This document shows positions 1-9,410 of a stretch of DNA of 64,000 nucleotides, piece after piece (position 1 is the stretch's first letter; each line of letters begins with the position of its first letter). The notes under the pieces were generated by a model. That model searched no databases and was not told where the DNA came from. It worked only from the letters and a program-made list of their open reading frames with translations. Source of the stretch: Salinibacter ruber DSM 13855 (lineage in GTDB: Bacteria; Bacteroidota; Rhodothermia; Rhodothermales; Salinibacteraceae); NCBI RefSeq assembly GCF_000013045.1, contig NC_007677.1, positions 186,001 through 250,000 of the forward strand, in the 5' to 3' direction. A program made the translations under genes and the position numbers.

Positions 1-123
1 GAGGCAAACCGGTTGCCCGACGATCGCCCACCAGGAGTCGTCAGGCGCCCGCAAGGGAGCCGAGGGGGGACCGTGACGGGAGGCAGGGCCCGCGCAATGA
101 CATCCATCGACCAGTAGCCCCCA

Positions 124-594
124 ATGGGTCAACAGCAACTTCTTCTGCTCGCACTTTCTGCGGTAATCGTTGGCCTCTCCGTCGTCGCCGGGATCGAGGC
201 GTTCGGCGAGGGCCAGCGGCAGGCTACCCAGGACGCCCTCGCTCAACGGTCTGTCTTGATTGGCACCGACATCGTCGTGGCCCACAAAAAGCCCTCTCAG
301 CTTGGGGGCATCGACGTGAGCCATCCCTACCCGAGCGACGAAGCAATCGCCAGCGCGGTGGCGCCCGAGAGCTCCGGCCGGTACGGAAGTGGGATTTTGG
401 CGATCGGGGCCGGGGAAACCGCCACCTGCGACATCGACCACTCCGACGGGGGCACCGTGGTGTACGTCGACTGCGGAAGCGAGCAGACCGGCCAGGGATA
501 CCCGGACGGGCAAATTGTGAAGGCAAAGGTCGAGCCGGGGGCCGAGGACCCGGTGAAGGTCGTCGACACCGACGCCGACGGGCACAGCAACTAA
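124..594 (+). CDS. Pilin-like secreted small protein (hypothetical)
   Basis: Protein of 156 residues with a hydrophobic N-terminal helix at about residues 5-26 directly after a very short polar start (MGQQQ), followed by a polar, acidic soluble domain. The helix and short leader resemble pilin-like or membrane-anchored exported proteins seen in Rhodothermota, but no prepilin cleavage motif is clear. Two cysteines (in TCDID and VDCGS) lie about 15 residues apart in the C-terminal domain and could form a disulfide outside the cytoplasm. The ATG at 124 is the first start and puts the helix at the extreme N-terminus. No operon partner is evident. Function is not recognised; an anchored extracytoplasmic protein is inferred from topology only. 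Confidence 0.6.
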   Translation: MGQQQLLLLALSAVIVGLSVVAGIEAFGEGQRQATQDALAQRSVLIGTDIVVAHKKPSQLGGIDVSHPYPSDEAIASAVAPESSGRYGSGILAIGAGETATCDIDHSDGGTVVYVDCGSEQTGQGYPDGQIVKAKVEPGAEDPVKVVDTDADGHSN

Positions 595-691
595 GGCAGA
601 GCGCCAGGCGGGGCACGAGGCACGTCGAACGGAAGCGGGGCCGCCAGCCCATCCCCGCGCGACTTGTGAATCCCAACATCCCCCCGACGAA

Positions 692-937
692 ATGTGGACT
701 GAAATCGCCATTGCACTGGTCGTGATCGCCGCCGCCGGCACGGCGTTCCTGGTCCTCAGGGGAGGCGCCTCCCCACGGCCGTCGAGCCGCAACCGCCAGA
801 TTGAAACCCACCGGCGACGAAGACGACAGGCCCGGACGAAAGACGCCGGCCAGGACGACGGGATCGGGGCGGCAAACTCCACTGAGGACAGGCGCCCCGG
901 GACAGATGCGATCTCGCGGTGGTCAGACTCGGCGTGA
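692..937 (+). CDS. Small single-helix membrane protein (hypothetical)
   Basis: Eighty-one residues: one predicted transmembrane helix (about residues 3-22, rich in I, A, V) and then a basic, arginine-rich tail of low complexity. The tail may be cytoplasmic under the positive-inside rule. No family is recognised. The helix at the very start of the frame supports translation from the ATG at 692; the composition of the tail is also what random high-GC sequence produces, so the 3' end could be non-coding drift. It lies about 100 bp after the pilin-like gene on the same strand. Confidence 0.35.
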   Translation: MWTEIAIALVVIAAAGTAFLVLRGGASPRPSSRNRQIETHRRRRRQARTKDAGQDDGIGAANSTEDRRPGTDAISRWSDSA

Positions 938-2298
938 GGCGACAGTGAGTCGGGGACGATCCGCGTCCTCGCACATCGGAAGCGGAGACCAGAGGGCCCG
1001 GTCGTTCCGCTGAGGCGCCCCGAACTTCCACAGTCCGAACCGAGAAGCTGAAGCTTGATCCAGGCACGCGTGCTCGGAGGAGCTGGGGGCCGCCGGTGTG
1101 GGACTGCGTCTACCACGGGCGCGGGGACCTGAATGGCAGCCAGTGCAGGGGACGCGTGCCGGGGGGCGAGGCGCCGTGCCGCCGGTCAAGATGGGGCCGT
1201 TGGTCAAGATCGGCGCGGAGGGAGCGAACCGACGGGCGGGGCCGGTCCATGGAGCCGAGTTGACTGTGGGGCCTTGGCAGGCCGGAGCGGCGGGAAGAGG
1301 CGCCTGGAGGCCCAACCGGCCCGTCTGCATTGTGGGGCCCGGTCCCGGATGCCGTTCTGTAGGGGCCGGAGACACGCGGGGGAGGACCGTCCCAAGCGGG
1401 GAGCCGGGTTGGCCCTTCGTGTTCCGTCGGGGCGAAAGAAGAGATCAGGAGCGTCAGCGTGCCTGCCGCCCAGATTGCGGCTGCGCCCCAGACGACCACC
1501 GACCCAAATAGCACGCCGGACGTCCCAAACATGGCAGGTAAAGCTAGGGGAGGTTCAGATCGAGTGGCGTCTGGGCCAGGTGTGTTGGACCCGAGGGCCA
1601 GACGGAGCACCTGCGCTTCCGCTCGGTCACAGGGTTCGCTCTGCCGCGGTGACAGCCCATCCACGGCCCCCGCTTGGCCGCCCTGACCCTGAGCTCCGAT
1701 GTTCGGGCTGCGCGGGATGGACTGCCGGCAGGGGCGGGTCCTCCGTCCAGACAGCGAGGCAGAGAAACCGCAGGGCCAGTCCGGCCCGGCAGGGTCTCCT
1801 CTCGGAGCCAACGCCTGCTGCGCCTGTAGGGGCTGCAGCCGGTGGCCCGCCCCTCCCAGCGGCGTTCAAGTCATCGGGCGCCCCTCCTCCTCTTCATCGA
1901 TCCAGTACGTCGAGGGCACACACATCGAGCGTGGAAGGGCTTTTTTAGATGGCGTGAAGAGACTTTAAGTTTTCAGTCTCCACATGGACGCACTCTAGAA
2001 GCGGAAACCGTGACGCGATTTTCCCTCTTTGGGAGAACTCATGCGGGCCGTTCCAGATCACTACGTTTGGACTCAGGTGGCCTCCTTGCCAAAGTGGAAG
2101 TCCAGTCCGGTGCCGGGAAGAAGCCTTTTCGCACGGGGAGGGTGCGCGCGGTGTCTGGTGGCCGTGTGAGCAGATCCCTCAACGCACTGGCGCACAGTCT
2201 CGGGCCCGTGGCGGCCGGGCCCGCCCGGGTTGGACCTGTTCCGACGGAAAGCGGGTTCCGTTGACCGGCAGCCCTCTGGTTTGCCTCTTCCCCGACCG
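938..2298 (+). other. 1.36-kb stretch without a convincing gene
   Basis: Open frames here are rich in Arg, Pro and Gly on both strands and overlap each other, which is typical of non-coding high-GC DNA. The only piece with protein-like character is a possible one-helix small protein on the minus strand (listed separately). Around 1935-1970 the sequence becomes AT-richer with a T-run, which may mark a promoter or transcript end, but no paired hairpin was found. Confidence 0.5.
1110..1532 (-). CDS. Possible small membrane protein
   Basis: Starting from the ATG at 1532, the minus strand encodes a hydrophobic segment (MFGTSGVLFGSVVVWGAAA onward, about residues 3-31) that would make a good transmembrane helix, then a Pro/Arg-rich tail up to the stop near 1110. 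The helix is the only reason to list it. No ribosome-binding site is obvious and the tail looks non-coding, so a much shorter protein or no gene at all is possible. Confidence 0.2.
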   Translation of the reverse strand: MFGTSGVLFGSVVVWGAAAIWAAGTLTLLISSFAPTEHEGPTRLPAWDGPPPRVSGPYRTASGTGPHNADGPVGPPGASSRRSGLPRPHSQLGSMDRPRPSVRSLRADLDQRPHLDRRHGASPPGTRPLHWLPFRSPRPW

Positions 2299-3342
2299 AT
2301 GGACAACGTCGAGCTTCCCAGCGTGATTGAAAACGATTCCGACTTGCAGGTGCCCCCGCTTCCCTGGGCGCTTCCTGAAGTTCTGGGGCCTCTCCACGAG
2401 TCAGGCTTCGCCGGCGCGGAGGCCGTTTCTGCGGCGGTAGACTGCGACCCCCGGCTTGAGAGCGGGATCCTACGCCGCATCAACAGCCATCTTCGACGGC
2501 CGATCGGCGAGCTGGGCCCGGCCGTTCAAATGATCGGTCCGGTCACGGCGGCGGGGCTGGTCGTTGAGCTGAGCATGCGAAGGTGGCGCCCCCTTCGAGA
2601 CGGGCCGGCCGGCCCGCAACTGACCCGCCTCATCTACCACAGCGAAGCGACGGCCGCCCTCACCCAACGGCTGTTGCGCGGGTCGTCGGGCGGGGGCGAG
2701 CCGCCGGACGGGGACGACCCGTCGAAGGGGGCGCCCGACCCCTCCCGGGACCACCCGCCTCGGGACCAGCCGGAGCCCTCCGCGGAGGAGGCCTCCCCGA
2801 CGCAATCCGCCCCGATGTGGGCCTCCTTCGAGTGGAAGGGATTCGCCCAGGGACTCATCTGCGACCTGGGCAAACTCGTGCTTCTCCACAGCTACCCGGA
2901 GAAAGCGGCCGCCCTCTACAGCCAGGACCGAACGGACCGGGGATACGGGAACGCGGATCCGCAGGTCATGGAGCAGGCGGCCTTCGGGTGCGATCACGTC
3001 GAGGCCGCAGCGTGGGCGGCCGAGACGCTGCATCTCCCTGAGCCCCTGGCCGATGCCGCGACGCAGCGCCGCGGCAGCACCGTGGGGGGGGGGCAGGGCG
3101 TGCATGCGGCCCGAGTGGCGAGTCTGTTGACGAAAACGATGGCCCCGGAGCTCGCAGGGATCAGCGCAACCAGTGCGACGTGCGACTGGGAGACGTGCGC
3201 CGAGCATCCGGCCTGGAGGGCCTGGGTGGAAGACGCCTGGAGGCCGAGCCTGGAGGCCGTGACGGAGGAGTTTTCGAAGGAGACGGTCCTCTACACCCGG
3301 TTTCTTCTGGACCTGCCGGTGGCGGAATCGTTCTCGGATTGA
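2299..3342 (+). CDS. HDOD-domain signalling protein
   Basis: About 347 residues from the ATG at 2299 (a TTG start at 2230 would add 23 residues of unlikely sequence). The N-terminal part (LPPLP-like VPPLPWALPEVLGPL, then a helical stretch with the SGILRRINS and IGELGPAVQMIGP pattern) matches the HDOD domain, a relative of HD phosphohydrolases that lacks the metal-binding residues and is found in proteins tied to chemotaxis and two-component signalling. A Pro/Glu/Asp-rich linker (about residues 145-175) interrupts the domain. A conserved-looking helical C-terminal half follows. It lies next to, and convergent with, a chemoreceptor gene, which fits a signalling role. A run of ten G residues at 3084-3093 lies inside the coding sequence. 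Confidence 0.75.
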   Translation: MDNVELPSVIENDSDLQVPPLPWALPEVLGPLHESGFAGAEAVSAAVDCDPRLESGILRRINSHLRRPIGELGPAVQMIGPVTAAGLVVELSMRRWRPLRDGPAGPQLTRLIYHSEATAALTQRLLRGSSGGGEPPDGDDPSKGAPDPSRDHPPRDQPEPSAEEASPTQSAPMWASFEWKGFAQGLICDLGKLVLLHSYPEKAAALYSQDRTDRGYGNADPQVMEQAAFGCDHVEAAAWAAETLHLPEPLADAATQRRGSTVGGGQGVHAARVASLLTKTMAPELAGISATSATCDWETCAEHPAWRAWVEDAWRPSLEAVTEEFSKETVLYTRFLLDLPVAESFSD

Positions 3343-3440
3343 TCAATCTCAGGTCGTCGAGGCGGCTCTCTCAGGCCCTCTTTTCGAGGCACAGAGACTG
3401 CACGCTTCTGCCCATGCATTCAGAATCTCCTGCATTCCTC

Positions 3441-5033
3441 TCACAAAGACACCTGTCCCGACCGGTGTCCATCGCCTCCGTGGTTCTGCGGCGCTGACCT
3501 GCCCGGGCCTTTTCGGGGCGATTCGGCCTCCTTATCAAGATCGAACCGCTGGACCGCGCCGCGAAGGCGCTCGGTGAGGGCGTCGAGCTCATCGGCCGAA
3601 TCGGCCACCTGGGTTACGCCGGCCGCCGACTCCTGAGCCGCCGTCGAGATCGACTGGACGCTCTGTGCAATTTGCTCGCTGGTGGCGCTTTGCTGCTCAG
3701 AGGCGGTCGCGATCTCCTCCGCCTGCTCCTCCACCGTACCGATGGAGGTGATCACTTCCTCGATGGCCCCACCAGTCCGGTCGGCAAGCTCCATTCCCTC
3801 TTCGGCCTTCTGGCTGCTTCGGCGTGCTGCCTCGACCGCGCCGCTGGTTTCTCGTTGAACCTGCTCGATCATCTCAGCGATTTCATCAGTCGCCGTGTCG
3901 GCCTCCTCGGCGAGCTCGCGCACCTCTTCGGCAACGACGGCAAACCCCTGGCCGGTGCCCGCCCCGTCTTCTCCGGCCCGGGCGGCCTCGATTGCCGCGT
4001 TCAGCGCAAGCAGGTTTGTCTGGTTGGCAATCTCATCGATCTGATCGACAACCCGGCCGATCTTTTCGCTAGAGGTGGCAAGCCCCTCGATGACAGAAGC
4101 GGTCTCTTGGGCCGCGCTCACAATTTCTTCCATCTTCTCGGTCGTCTTTTCGACGACCTCGCCGCCCTCTCGCGCCTTCTGGCCACCGGCCTCGGCGGCC
4201 TCGGCGACCGACTGGACACTACGGGCGTTTTCGTCGATCGTCTGGTTGAGCTCCTCCACCGCCGCGGCCACCTCCTCTGCCTGTGCAGACTGCTCCTCGG
4301 TCGAGGCGGCCATCTGATCCGACGACGAGCTGATCTGACCGGCCGACGCCATGGTCGATTGGGCCACCTCTCGGATCTGCTCGACCATCCGCTGGAGGTT
4401 GTCCACCGACCGGTTGAAGCCGTCGTAGAGGCGCCCGATGTCTCCGTCCGCCTCCGCATCGATCCGTACGGTCAGGTCCCCATCCGCGAACCGGTCCATC
4501 GCGCCCAAGAGGATCTCCACCTGCTCGGTGAGGGTGTCCCGCTTGTTTTTGGCCTCGACCCGATCGGTGATGTCGTTTGCGATTTTGACGATCTTCCGGA
4601 CCTCTTCCCCCTCCCCAAACACCGGAACGTATGTGCCCTGAAGCCACAGCACGCGACCGTCCTTGTCGACTCGCTTCAGGCGGCCTTCGTGCGGCTCCCC
4701 GCGCCGAAGCTTCTCCCAGAAGGCGTGGTACTCCTCCGACCGGGCATATTCGTCCTCCACAAAGATGCGGTGATGCTCGCCCTTAATCTCCCCGAGCTCG
4801 TACCCGATGAGATCGAGGAAATTTTCGTTGGCGGCCTCAACGGTCCCGTCGGGGCGAAATTCGATGACGCCCATCGACCGGTGGACGCCCTCAATGAGGG
4901 CGGCCTCGGTCACTCCTGAGCTGCCCTCGTCGTCCTGGATGGGGCTGCCGTCGGCGCCGTCTCCAGCGTTGCCCACAGGTGATTGTGCGTCCGTCCGTGT
5001 AGAGTCTCCAGATCCGAAGAGTTGGGTAAGCAT
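3441..5033 (-). CDS. Soluble PAS-domain methyl-accepting chemotaxis protein
   Basis: Protein of 530 residues with no transmembrane helix, so a cytoplasmic chemoreceptor. Order: low-complexity acidic N-terminus (1-45), PAS domain (about 46-160, ending in IVKIANDITDRVEA), HAMP-like segment (about 175-225, MDRFADGDLTVRI), then the long MCP signalling coiled coil (about 235-490). The hairpin tip that binds CheA/CheW is intact ([21 protein letters not shown], near residues 333-353). The PAS domain probably senses redox or a bound cofactor; the ligand is unknown. The ATG at 5033 is followed by an unstructured acidic leader. It is convergent with the HDOD gene. No che genes are in the window. Confidence 0.93.
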   Translation of the reverse strand: MLTQLFGSGDSTRTDAQSPVGNAGDGADGSPIQDDEGSSGVTEAALIEGVHRSMGVIEFRPDGTVEAANENFLDLIGYELGEIKGEHHRIFVEDEYARSEEYHAFWEKLRRGEPHEGRLKRVDKDGRVLWLQGTYVPVFGEGEEVRKIVKIANDITDRVEAKNKRDTLTEQVEILLGAMDRFADGDLTVRIDAEADGDIGRLYDGFNRSVDNLQRMVEQIREVAQSTMASAGQISSSSDQMAASTEEQSAQAEEVAAAVEELNQTIDENARSVQSVAEAAEAGGQKAREGGEVVEKTTEKMEEIVSAAQETASVIEGLATSSEKIGRVVDQIDEIANQTNLLALNAAIEAARAGEDGAGTGQGFAVVAEEVRELAEEADTATDEIAEMIEQVQRETSGAVEAARRSSQKAEEGMELADRTGGAIEEVITSIGTVEEQAEEIATASEQQSATSEQIAQSVQSISTAAQESAAGVTQVADSADELDALTERLRGAVQRFDLDKEAESPRKGPGRSAPQNHGGDGHRSGQVSL

Positions 5034-5422
5034 GGCACTTGTCTCTGACCGTGAAGGGAGGCCAAGCTCGGAAGGTGTTTTAGGTTATCGGGCCGTGTTA
5101 CAAAAAATTAAACTCGGTAATACGATAATGTTACAGGAAAGCCGGTGTGCACGGACATGCGTCGTGGCCGCAAGGACAAAAGCATTTGAGGAGCGCATTC
5201 TGTCCATGCCCAACGTCGCTGTTACAAAAGGTGCAAGGCCACTTCCCCCTTGTACAGGGCCCTTCGTGCCAAATGGGTCTGCTCCCGGGACAGGCCGGCT
5301 AGGGGGGACAGGCTTGGTGCCTCTGAAGCAGTGGGGGCGGCCCTACCGGAGAGGCCACAGATGTCCGGTCCGGTGGAACGCGCCGCTCGCGGGCGCCGAC
5401 GGGCAGTGGGGGCGCCCTGGTC
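5034..5422 (-). promoter_or_regulatory. Upstream region of the PAS chemoreceptor with TGTTACA repeats
   Basis: This 389-bp gap has an AT-rich core (about 5085-5135) unlike the surrounding GC-rich DNA, placed 50-100 bp before the chemoreceptor start, as expected for its promoter. The motif TGTTACA occurs three times (near 5094, 5128 and 5218), twice followed by AAA. It could be an operator or a coincidence of the AT-rich tract. The remainder, toward the UspA gene, shows nothing. Confidence 0.35.
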
Positions 5423-6427
5423 CTACTCGTTCGCCGGGGAAGCCTCTTGAGCGGAGGCGGGCACCGCCAGAACGGGCCCGTCGGACGCCCGGATGACGGC
5501 CTCGGTCACGCTCCCGAGCATGACGCGGCGCAGTCCAGACAGGCCTTTCGTTCCCATTACGGTCAGGGTGTCCCGGTGGCCCGTGGCCTCCACGACGGTG
5601 CTGGTGGTCTGCCCCCGGTGGACGAGATAGGACACCGACACGCCCGTTTCTTCGATCGGCGCCCCCAGCGATTGAAGCGCCTCCTCCGCCCGTTGCTCGG
5701 CCGCTCGGGCCCGCACCGCGGAGGCGTTCACCTCGTAGACGGACGGCATGGTCGGGTCCTCCACGACGTGCACCAGCGTCACCGGGACGTCGTAGAGGGG
5801 CGCAATCTGGGCCACGTGCCGCAGGGCCACCTCCGTGAGATCGGAAAAGTCGACCGGTGCGACGATCTGCTCCACCGCAGAGCTGGGGGCCTCATCCGCA
5901 GAGCTGGGGGCCTCATCCGCAGAGCTGGAGGCGTCATCCGCAGAGCTGGAGGCGTCATCCGCCTCGCCCGTGGACCCGGACGCCCCGCCAGCCTCTCGCT
6001 GTCGGACCGTCAGGACCGGGCAGGGCGCCGTGCGGAGCACCTCCTCCGCCACGCTGCCGACGATGAGCCGCCGGGCGCCGCGGCGCCCCTCGGTCCCGGT
6101 CACGATGAGGTCGGCGTCGATCTCTTCGGCCTTCTCCACGAGCAGGGGCGCCGGGGACACGCCCCGCACCGCGTGGCACACGACTCGGTCCTCGGCCGGG
6201 GAACGGTCGTGCGGGGCAAGCGACGCGTGGCACCGTTCCTCGAACCGGTCCTGCAGCTCGTCGTCCGGAGGCGCCTTTCCGCCCTCAAACAGCACGCCCT
6301 CGGCCGTTCGGTCCACGTACATCAGATGGAGTGCCGCTCCGGTCCGGGCGGCAAGGTCCACCGCGTGGGCCAGGGCGCGGTTGGAGGAGGGGGAGAAGTC
6401 ATGGGCAACCAGAAGCGTTTGAAACAC
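5423..6427 (-). CDS. Tandem universal stress protein (two UspA domains)
   Basis: Two UspA domains in one chain: about residues 1-150 and 195-330 from the proposed GTG start at 6427 (VFQTLLVAHDFS), chosen because the UspA fold begins with this strand; an upstream ATG at 6502 would add 25 arginine/proline-rich residues. Both domains keep the ATP-binding pattern G-x2-G-x9-G-S (GTEGRRGARRLIVGS and GTKGLSGLRRVMLGS), so both probably bind nucleotide. They are joined by a linker made of seven-residue SSADEAP/SSADDAS repeats. UspA proteins are cytoplasmic stress-survival factors; tandem forms act as intramolecular dimers. It is transcribed away from the upstream kinase gene. Confidence 0.9.
   Translation of the reverse strand: MFQTLLVAHDFSPSSNRALAHAVDLAARTGAALHLMYVDRTAEGVLFEGGKAPPDDELQDRFEERCHASLAPHDRSPAEDRVVCHAVRGVSPAPLLVEKAEEIDADLIVTGTEGRRGARRLIVGSVAEEVLRTAPCPVLTVRQREAGGASGSTGEADDASSSADDASSSADEAPSSADEAPSSAVEQIVAPVDFSDLTEVALRHVAQIAPLYDVPVTLVHVVEDPTMPSVYEVNASAVRARAAEQRAEEALQSLGAPIEETGVSVSYLVHRGQTTSTVVEATGHRDTLTVMGTKGLSGLRRVMLGSVTEAVIRASDGPVLAVPASAQEASPANE
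5876..5960 (-). repeat. 21-bp tandem repeat in the uspA linker
   Basis: Four near-identical 21-bp units (core GCAGAGCTGGRGGCSTCATC on the plus strand) encode four seven-residue units of Ser/Ala/Asp/Glu between the two UspA domains. The unit length keeps the frame, so copy number can vary without breaking the gene. Confidence 0.85.
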
Positions 6428-7234
6428 GGGCTCGGAAGCGGTGACGACTGAGAACAACGGAGGGTCGCGAGGGCCCCTGCGGCGGCATCGGGGCCCCTGC
6501 ATCAGGACGCGTGCGGGGGGCTACCCGTTCGTGCCCGCTGTCGGACCGACCGATGGCGGGACGGCCGGCGATGGGGCCCGTTGAGTGCTGCGTTCGGACG
6601 GTACGGTTGCAGCGCGTGGCGACTGCCTCGTTCCCCTCCGGGCATTTCTCCAACGTGAACGTTGCCGTCTGGTGCGAAAATGTCCTCCTCAGATCGAATG
6701 GGTTCTGCCCCTTGCGCGTGACGCGACGAGAGACGCCGATGGTGCAGAGAAGAGCCGCAGGAGCGGTGCCTGTCCAGCGTCCGGCGGCCCCCGAAAGAAA
6801 GGCGGGCCGACGGGGCCGGGGGCTGGCGCAGGGCGTTCCCGGGGCCCTCCCCGCATGCCGGGCACGCTCCCCCGTCCGGTTTTCTCGCCCCGGTCTCGTT
6901 CTCGTGCAGCGGGCATCTAAAAACGACTCATGCCAGACAGACCCGCTCCCGTCACAGGGCGGCGACGATGGCGTCCCCGCAGTGGCCGGAAGGTCACTCT
7001 CGCATGATTATTGCTCCTATGACGGCAGCACCTTCAGCGTGACGGTCTTTTCGACACGACGGTGCCCTCTGCGTGGTGCGACATCCCGAGCACATGGCGT
7101 GTAGTGCCCTTGGCAGATTGAGGTCAACAGGGCCGGCGGAGAGCGCAAATGCGCACGCTTTTCCGCTTGGGGGCCGTCCCGCCCGGAGAGGCCGCTCGTT
7201 CGCTAGCACATGCCTCCCCTGACAGATTTTTGTC
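6428..7234 (+). other. 807-bp divergent gap without a gene
   Basis: Lies between the divergently transcribed uspA-like gene and the first histidine kinase. Open frames on both strands are arginine-rich and overlap, with no recognisable domain. Any promoters for the two flanking genes must lie here, but no clear -33/-7 pair was found. Confidence 0.5.
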
Positions 7235-9409
7235 ATGAGCGACCTGGCCTGGCCCCCGTTCTCAATCCTTCGGCCCGAGGGGGAGGAGCTGTCCGGCGAG
7301 CAGCAGTCGGACGTGCAGGCCTACCGCCTGCTCGGTCTTCTGGGGGCCGTGGTGGTGCCAGTGTTTGGCGTCCTTCTCGCGGCCCCTGATCCCCAGGCGA
7401 CCGACCCGATGTGGGCCCGCCTCGGGCTGTCGGCTCTCCTCGTCGGACTGGTCGGGGCATCCTACGCGTCAGGTGCGGTCCGGCGCCGGTTTGCGGTGTG
7501 GGCAAGGGGCGCATGCTATATTCTCATGGCGTGGTTCTGCTCAGTGGCCACGCTCAATGGGTTTGCCGGGAGCTACGACATGGGAATTTTGCTCCTCTAC
7601 GGCATTCTTCCGTTTGCCGTAGCCATCGGGGCCCAGTCCATGAGGCCCGTCTGGTGGTTTTTGGGGTGTGGGCTTCTGGCCGGCACGGCGGGGGCGGCGT
7701 TCGGCCCCGTCCGTGCCGCCGAGGCGCTGCCCACGGTCGGGGGGCTGGCGACGGTCGCCTTCGTGGAAGGGGTGGTTATTTGGAACCAACTCGACGCCCG
7801 CGAGCGACTGGAGCGCCAGAACGATCTGTTCAGGCGGGCCCAAAAGCTCGCCAACATCGGCGCGTGGGAGTACGAGGTGTCGTCCGGGGAGGTCTTCTGG
7901 ACCCGGCAGGTGCGGGAGATCCACGGCCTCCCGCAAGGCTACGAGCCGACCGCAGAGGAGGCGATCGCGGCGTACCATCCCGAAGACCAGCCTGTCATTC
8001 AAGGGATGATCGAGCGTGCCGTTGAGGAGGAAGTGCCCTTCGACCGAGAGTTGCGGCTCGGCGGGGAGGCGTTGCCGGTCGGGCACGAGCAGAAAGAGGG
8101 GCGGTGGGTGCGGGCCCGCGGGACGCCCCAGATCGAAGCGGGAGAAGTCACCAGCGTCCGGGGCACGTTTCAGGACATCACCGAGCGAAAGGCGCGGGAG
8201 CACGTCCTAGAAAACGAGCGGGAGGCGCTGCGGTCGATGTACCGCATCACGGCCGATCGGGAGGCAGGCTTCGAAGAGAAGGCACGGCGCCTCATCGACC
8301 TGGGGCGGGAGCACCTGGGGCTTCCGTACGGCTTTCTGACGCGCATTACGGACGAGACGCAGGAGATCGTTTTTGCCTCGGGCACCCATCCACTTCTTCA
8401 GCCGGGGGAGAGCTGCCCGTTGTCCCGGTCGTACTGCCGGAACACGATTCAAGAAGAACGCTCGCTGGTCGTGCAGGACGCCGTCGCCGAGGGCTGGGCC
8501 GGCGACCCGGCGCATCAGACGTTTGAACTCGGGGCGTACGTTGGGGCGCAGATCATTGTAGAGGGGGAACTCTACGGCACGTTTTGCTTCGCGGCCGAGG
8601 AACCTCGAGAACAGGCATTTGCCGGGCGCGAGCGCGTCTTTGTGGAGCTGATGGCGCAGTGGGCCAGCTACGAGCTGGGGCAGCGCCGCGCCAAGGCCCA
8701 ACTCAAGCGCCAGAACGCCCGGCTCGATAGCTTCGCGGGCCTGGTGGCCCACGACCTCCGGAACCCGCTGAACGTGGCGACGGGACGCCTCCGTCTGGCC
8801 CGTGAGGAGCGGGCCCCGGAGAAGACCCGGAGTCACCTGGCGGCGGTGGACCGATCCCTGGGCCGCATGGACGAGATTATCGAGGACGTGCTGACCCTGA
8901 CCTGGGGCGGGCAGGACATCGGCCCGGAGGAGCTATCGACGCATGGCCTGGCGGCCATGGCCGAGGCGAGCTGGGACCAGGTCGGTACGGACCAGGTCGG
9001 TACGGACCAGGACGGTGCAGACCAGGGCAGCGCCGAAGGGGCAACCCTCCAGTTCGAGGGGGCGTGCCGGCTACGGTGCAGCGCGGAGCGGGTCCGGCGA
9101 CTGTTGGAGAATCTGTTCCGCAACGCCATTGAGCACGGAGGGGACACCGTAACCGTGCGGGTCGGGGCACTGAGTGATGGGTTTTACGTGGAGGACGACG
9201 GGGCGGGCTTTTCCGGGGACGACCCCGAGGCGGTTTTCGAGGCGGGCTATTCCTCCAGCGACGAGGGGACGGGGCTGGGCCTTTCCATCGTGGAGTCCAT
9301 CGCGAAGGCGCACGGGTGGAGCCTCTCGGCCACCCAAAGCGAGGCGGGGGGCGCGCGGTTCGAGGTCACAGGGGTCGACGTTGAGGCCGTAGGCAGTGCG
9401 CACTCGTAG
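7235..9409 (+). CDS. Membrane PAS-GAF sensor histidine kinase, haloarchaeal-like
   Basis: Protein of 724 residues. About six hydrophobic helices span residues 28-185, followed by PAS (about 195-320), GAF (about 340-485), a phospho-acceptor domain with HDLRNPL (phosphorylated His near residue 506) and an HATPase domain with NLFRNAIEHGG (N-box near 626) and GTGLGLS (G-box). The dimerisation helix, beginning LDSFAGLVAHDLRNPLNV, closely resembles the kinases of haloarchaea rather than typical Bacteroidota kinases. A short repeat (DQVGT-type) sits between the two catalytic domains. No response regulator is adjacent, so it is an orphan kinase. The ATG at 7235 has no visible ribosome-binding site. 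Confidence 0.92.
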   Translation: MSDLAWPPFSILRPEGEELSGEQQSDVQAYRLLGLLGAVVVPVFGVLLAAPDPQATDPMWARLGLSALLVGLVGASYASGAVRRRFAVWARGACYILMAWFCSVATLNGFAGSYDMGILLLYGILPFAVAIGAQSMRPVWWFLGCGLLAGTAGAAFGPVRAAEALPTVGGLATVAFVEGVVIWNQLDARERLERQNDLFRRAQKLANIGAWEYEVSSGEVFWTRQVREIHGLPQGYEPTAEEAIAAYHPEDQPVIQGMIERAVEEEVPFDRELRLGGEALPVGHEQKEGRWVRARGTPQIEAGEVTSVRGTFQDITERKAREHVLENEREALRSMYRITADREAGFEEKARRLIDLGREHLGLPYGFLTRITDETQEIVFASGTHPLLQPGESCPLSRSYCRNTIQEERSLVVQDAVAEGWAGDPAHQTFELGAYVGAQIIVEGELYGTFCFAAEEPREQAFAGRERVFVELMAQWASYELGQRRAKAQLKRQNARLDSFAGLVAHDLRNPLNVATGRLRLAREERAPEKTRSHLAAVDRSLGRMDEIIEDVLTLTWGGQDIGPEELSTHGLAAMAEASWDQVGTDQVGTDQDGADQGSAEGATLQFEGACRLRCSAERVRRLLENLFRNAIEHGGDTVTVRVGALSDGFYVEDDGAGFSGDDPEAVFEAGYSSSDEGTGLGLSIVESIAKAHGWSLSATQSEAGGARFEVTGVDVEAVGSAHS
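8975..9034 (+). repeat. 15-bp tandem repeat inside the kinase gene
   Basis: About four degenerate 15-bp units (GACCAGGTCGGTACG) encode DQVGT, DQVGT, DQDGA and DQGSA in the linker between the phospho-acceptor and ATPase domains of the kinase at 7235. The frame is preserved whatever the copy number. Confidence 0.8.
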
Positions 9410-9410
9410 A

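Noticed and set aside
1133-1948. Plus-strand frame of about 270 codons in the gap after the first genes
   Set aside because: Arg/Gly/Pro/Ala-rich low-complexity translation, no start signal or domain, and overlaps equally long frames on the other strand.
3672-4919. Plus-strand open frame opposite the PAS chemoreceptor
   Set aside because: Antisense to a certain MCP gene; composition is Leu/Arg/Asp-rich with no domain and no matching context.
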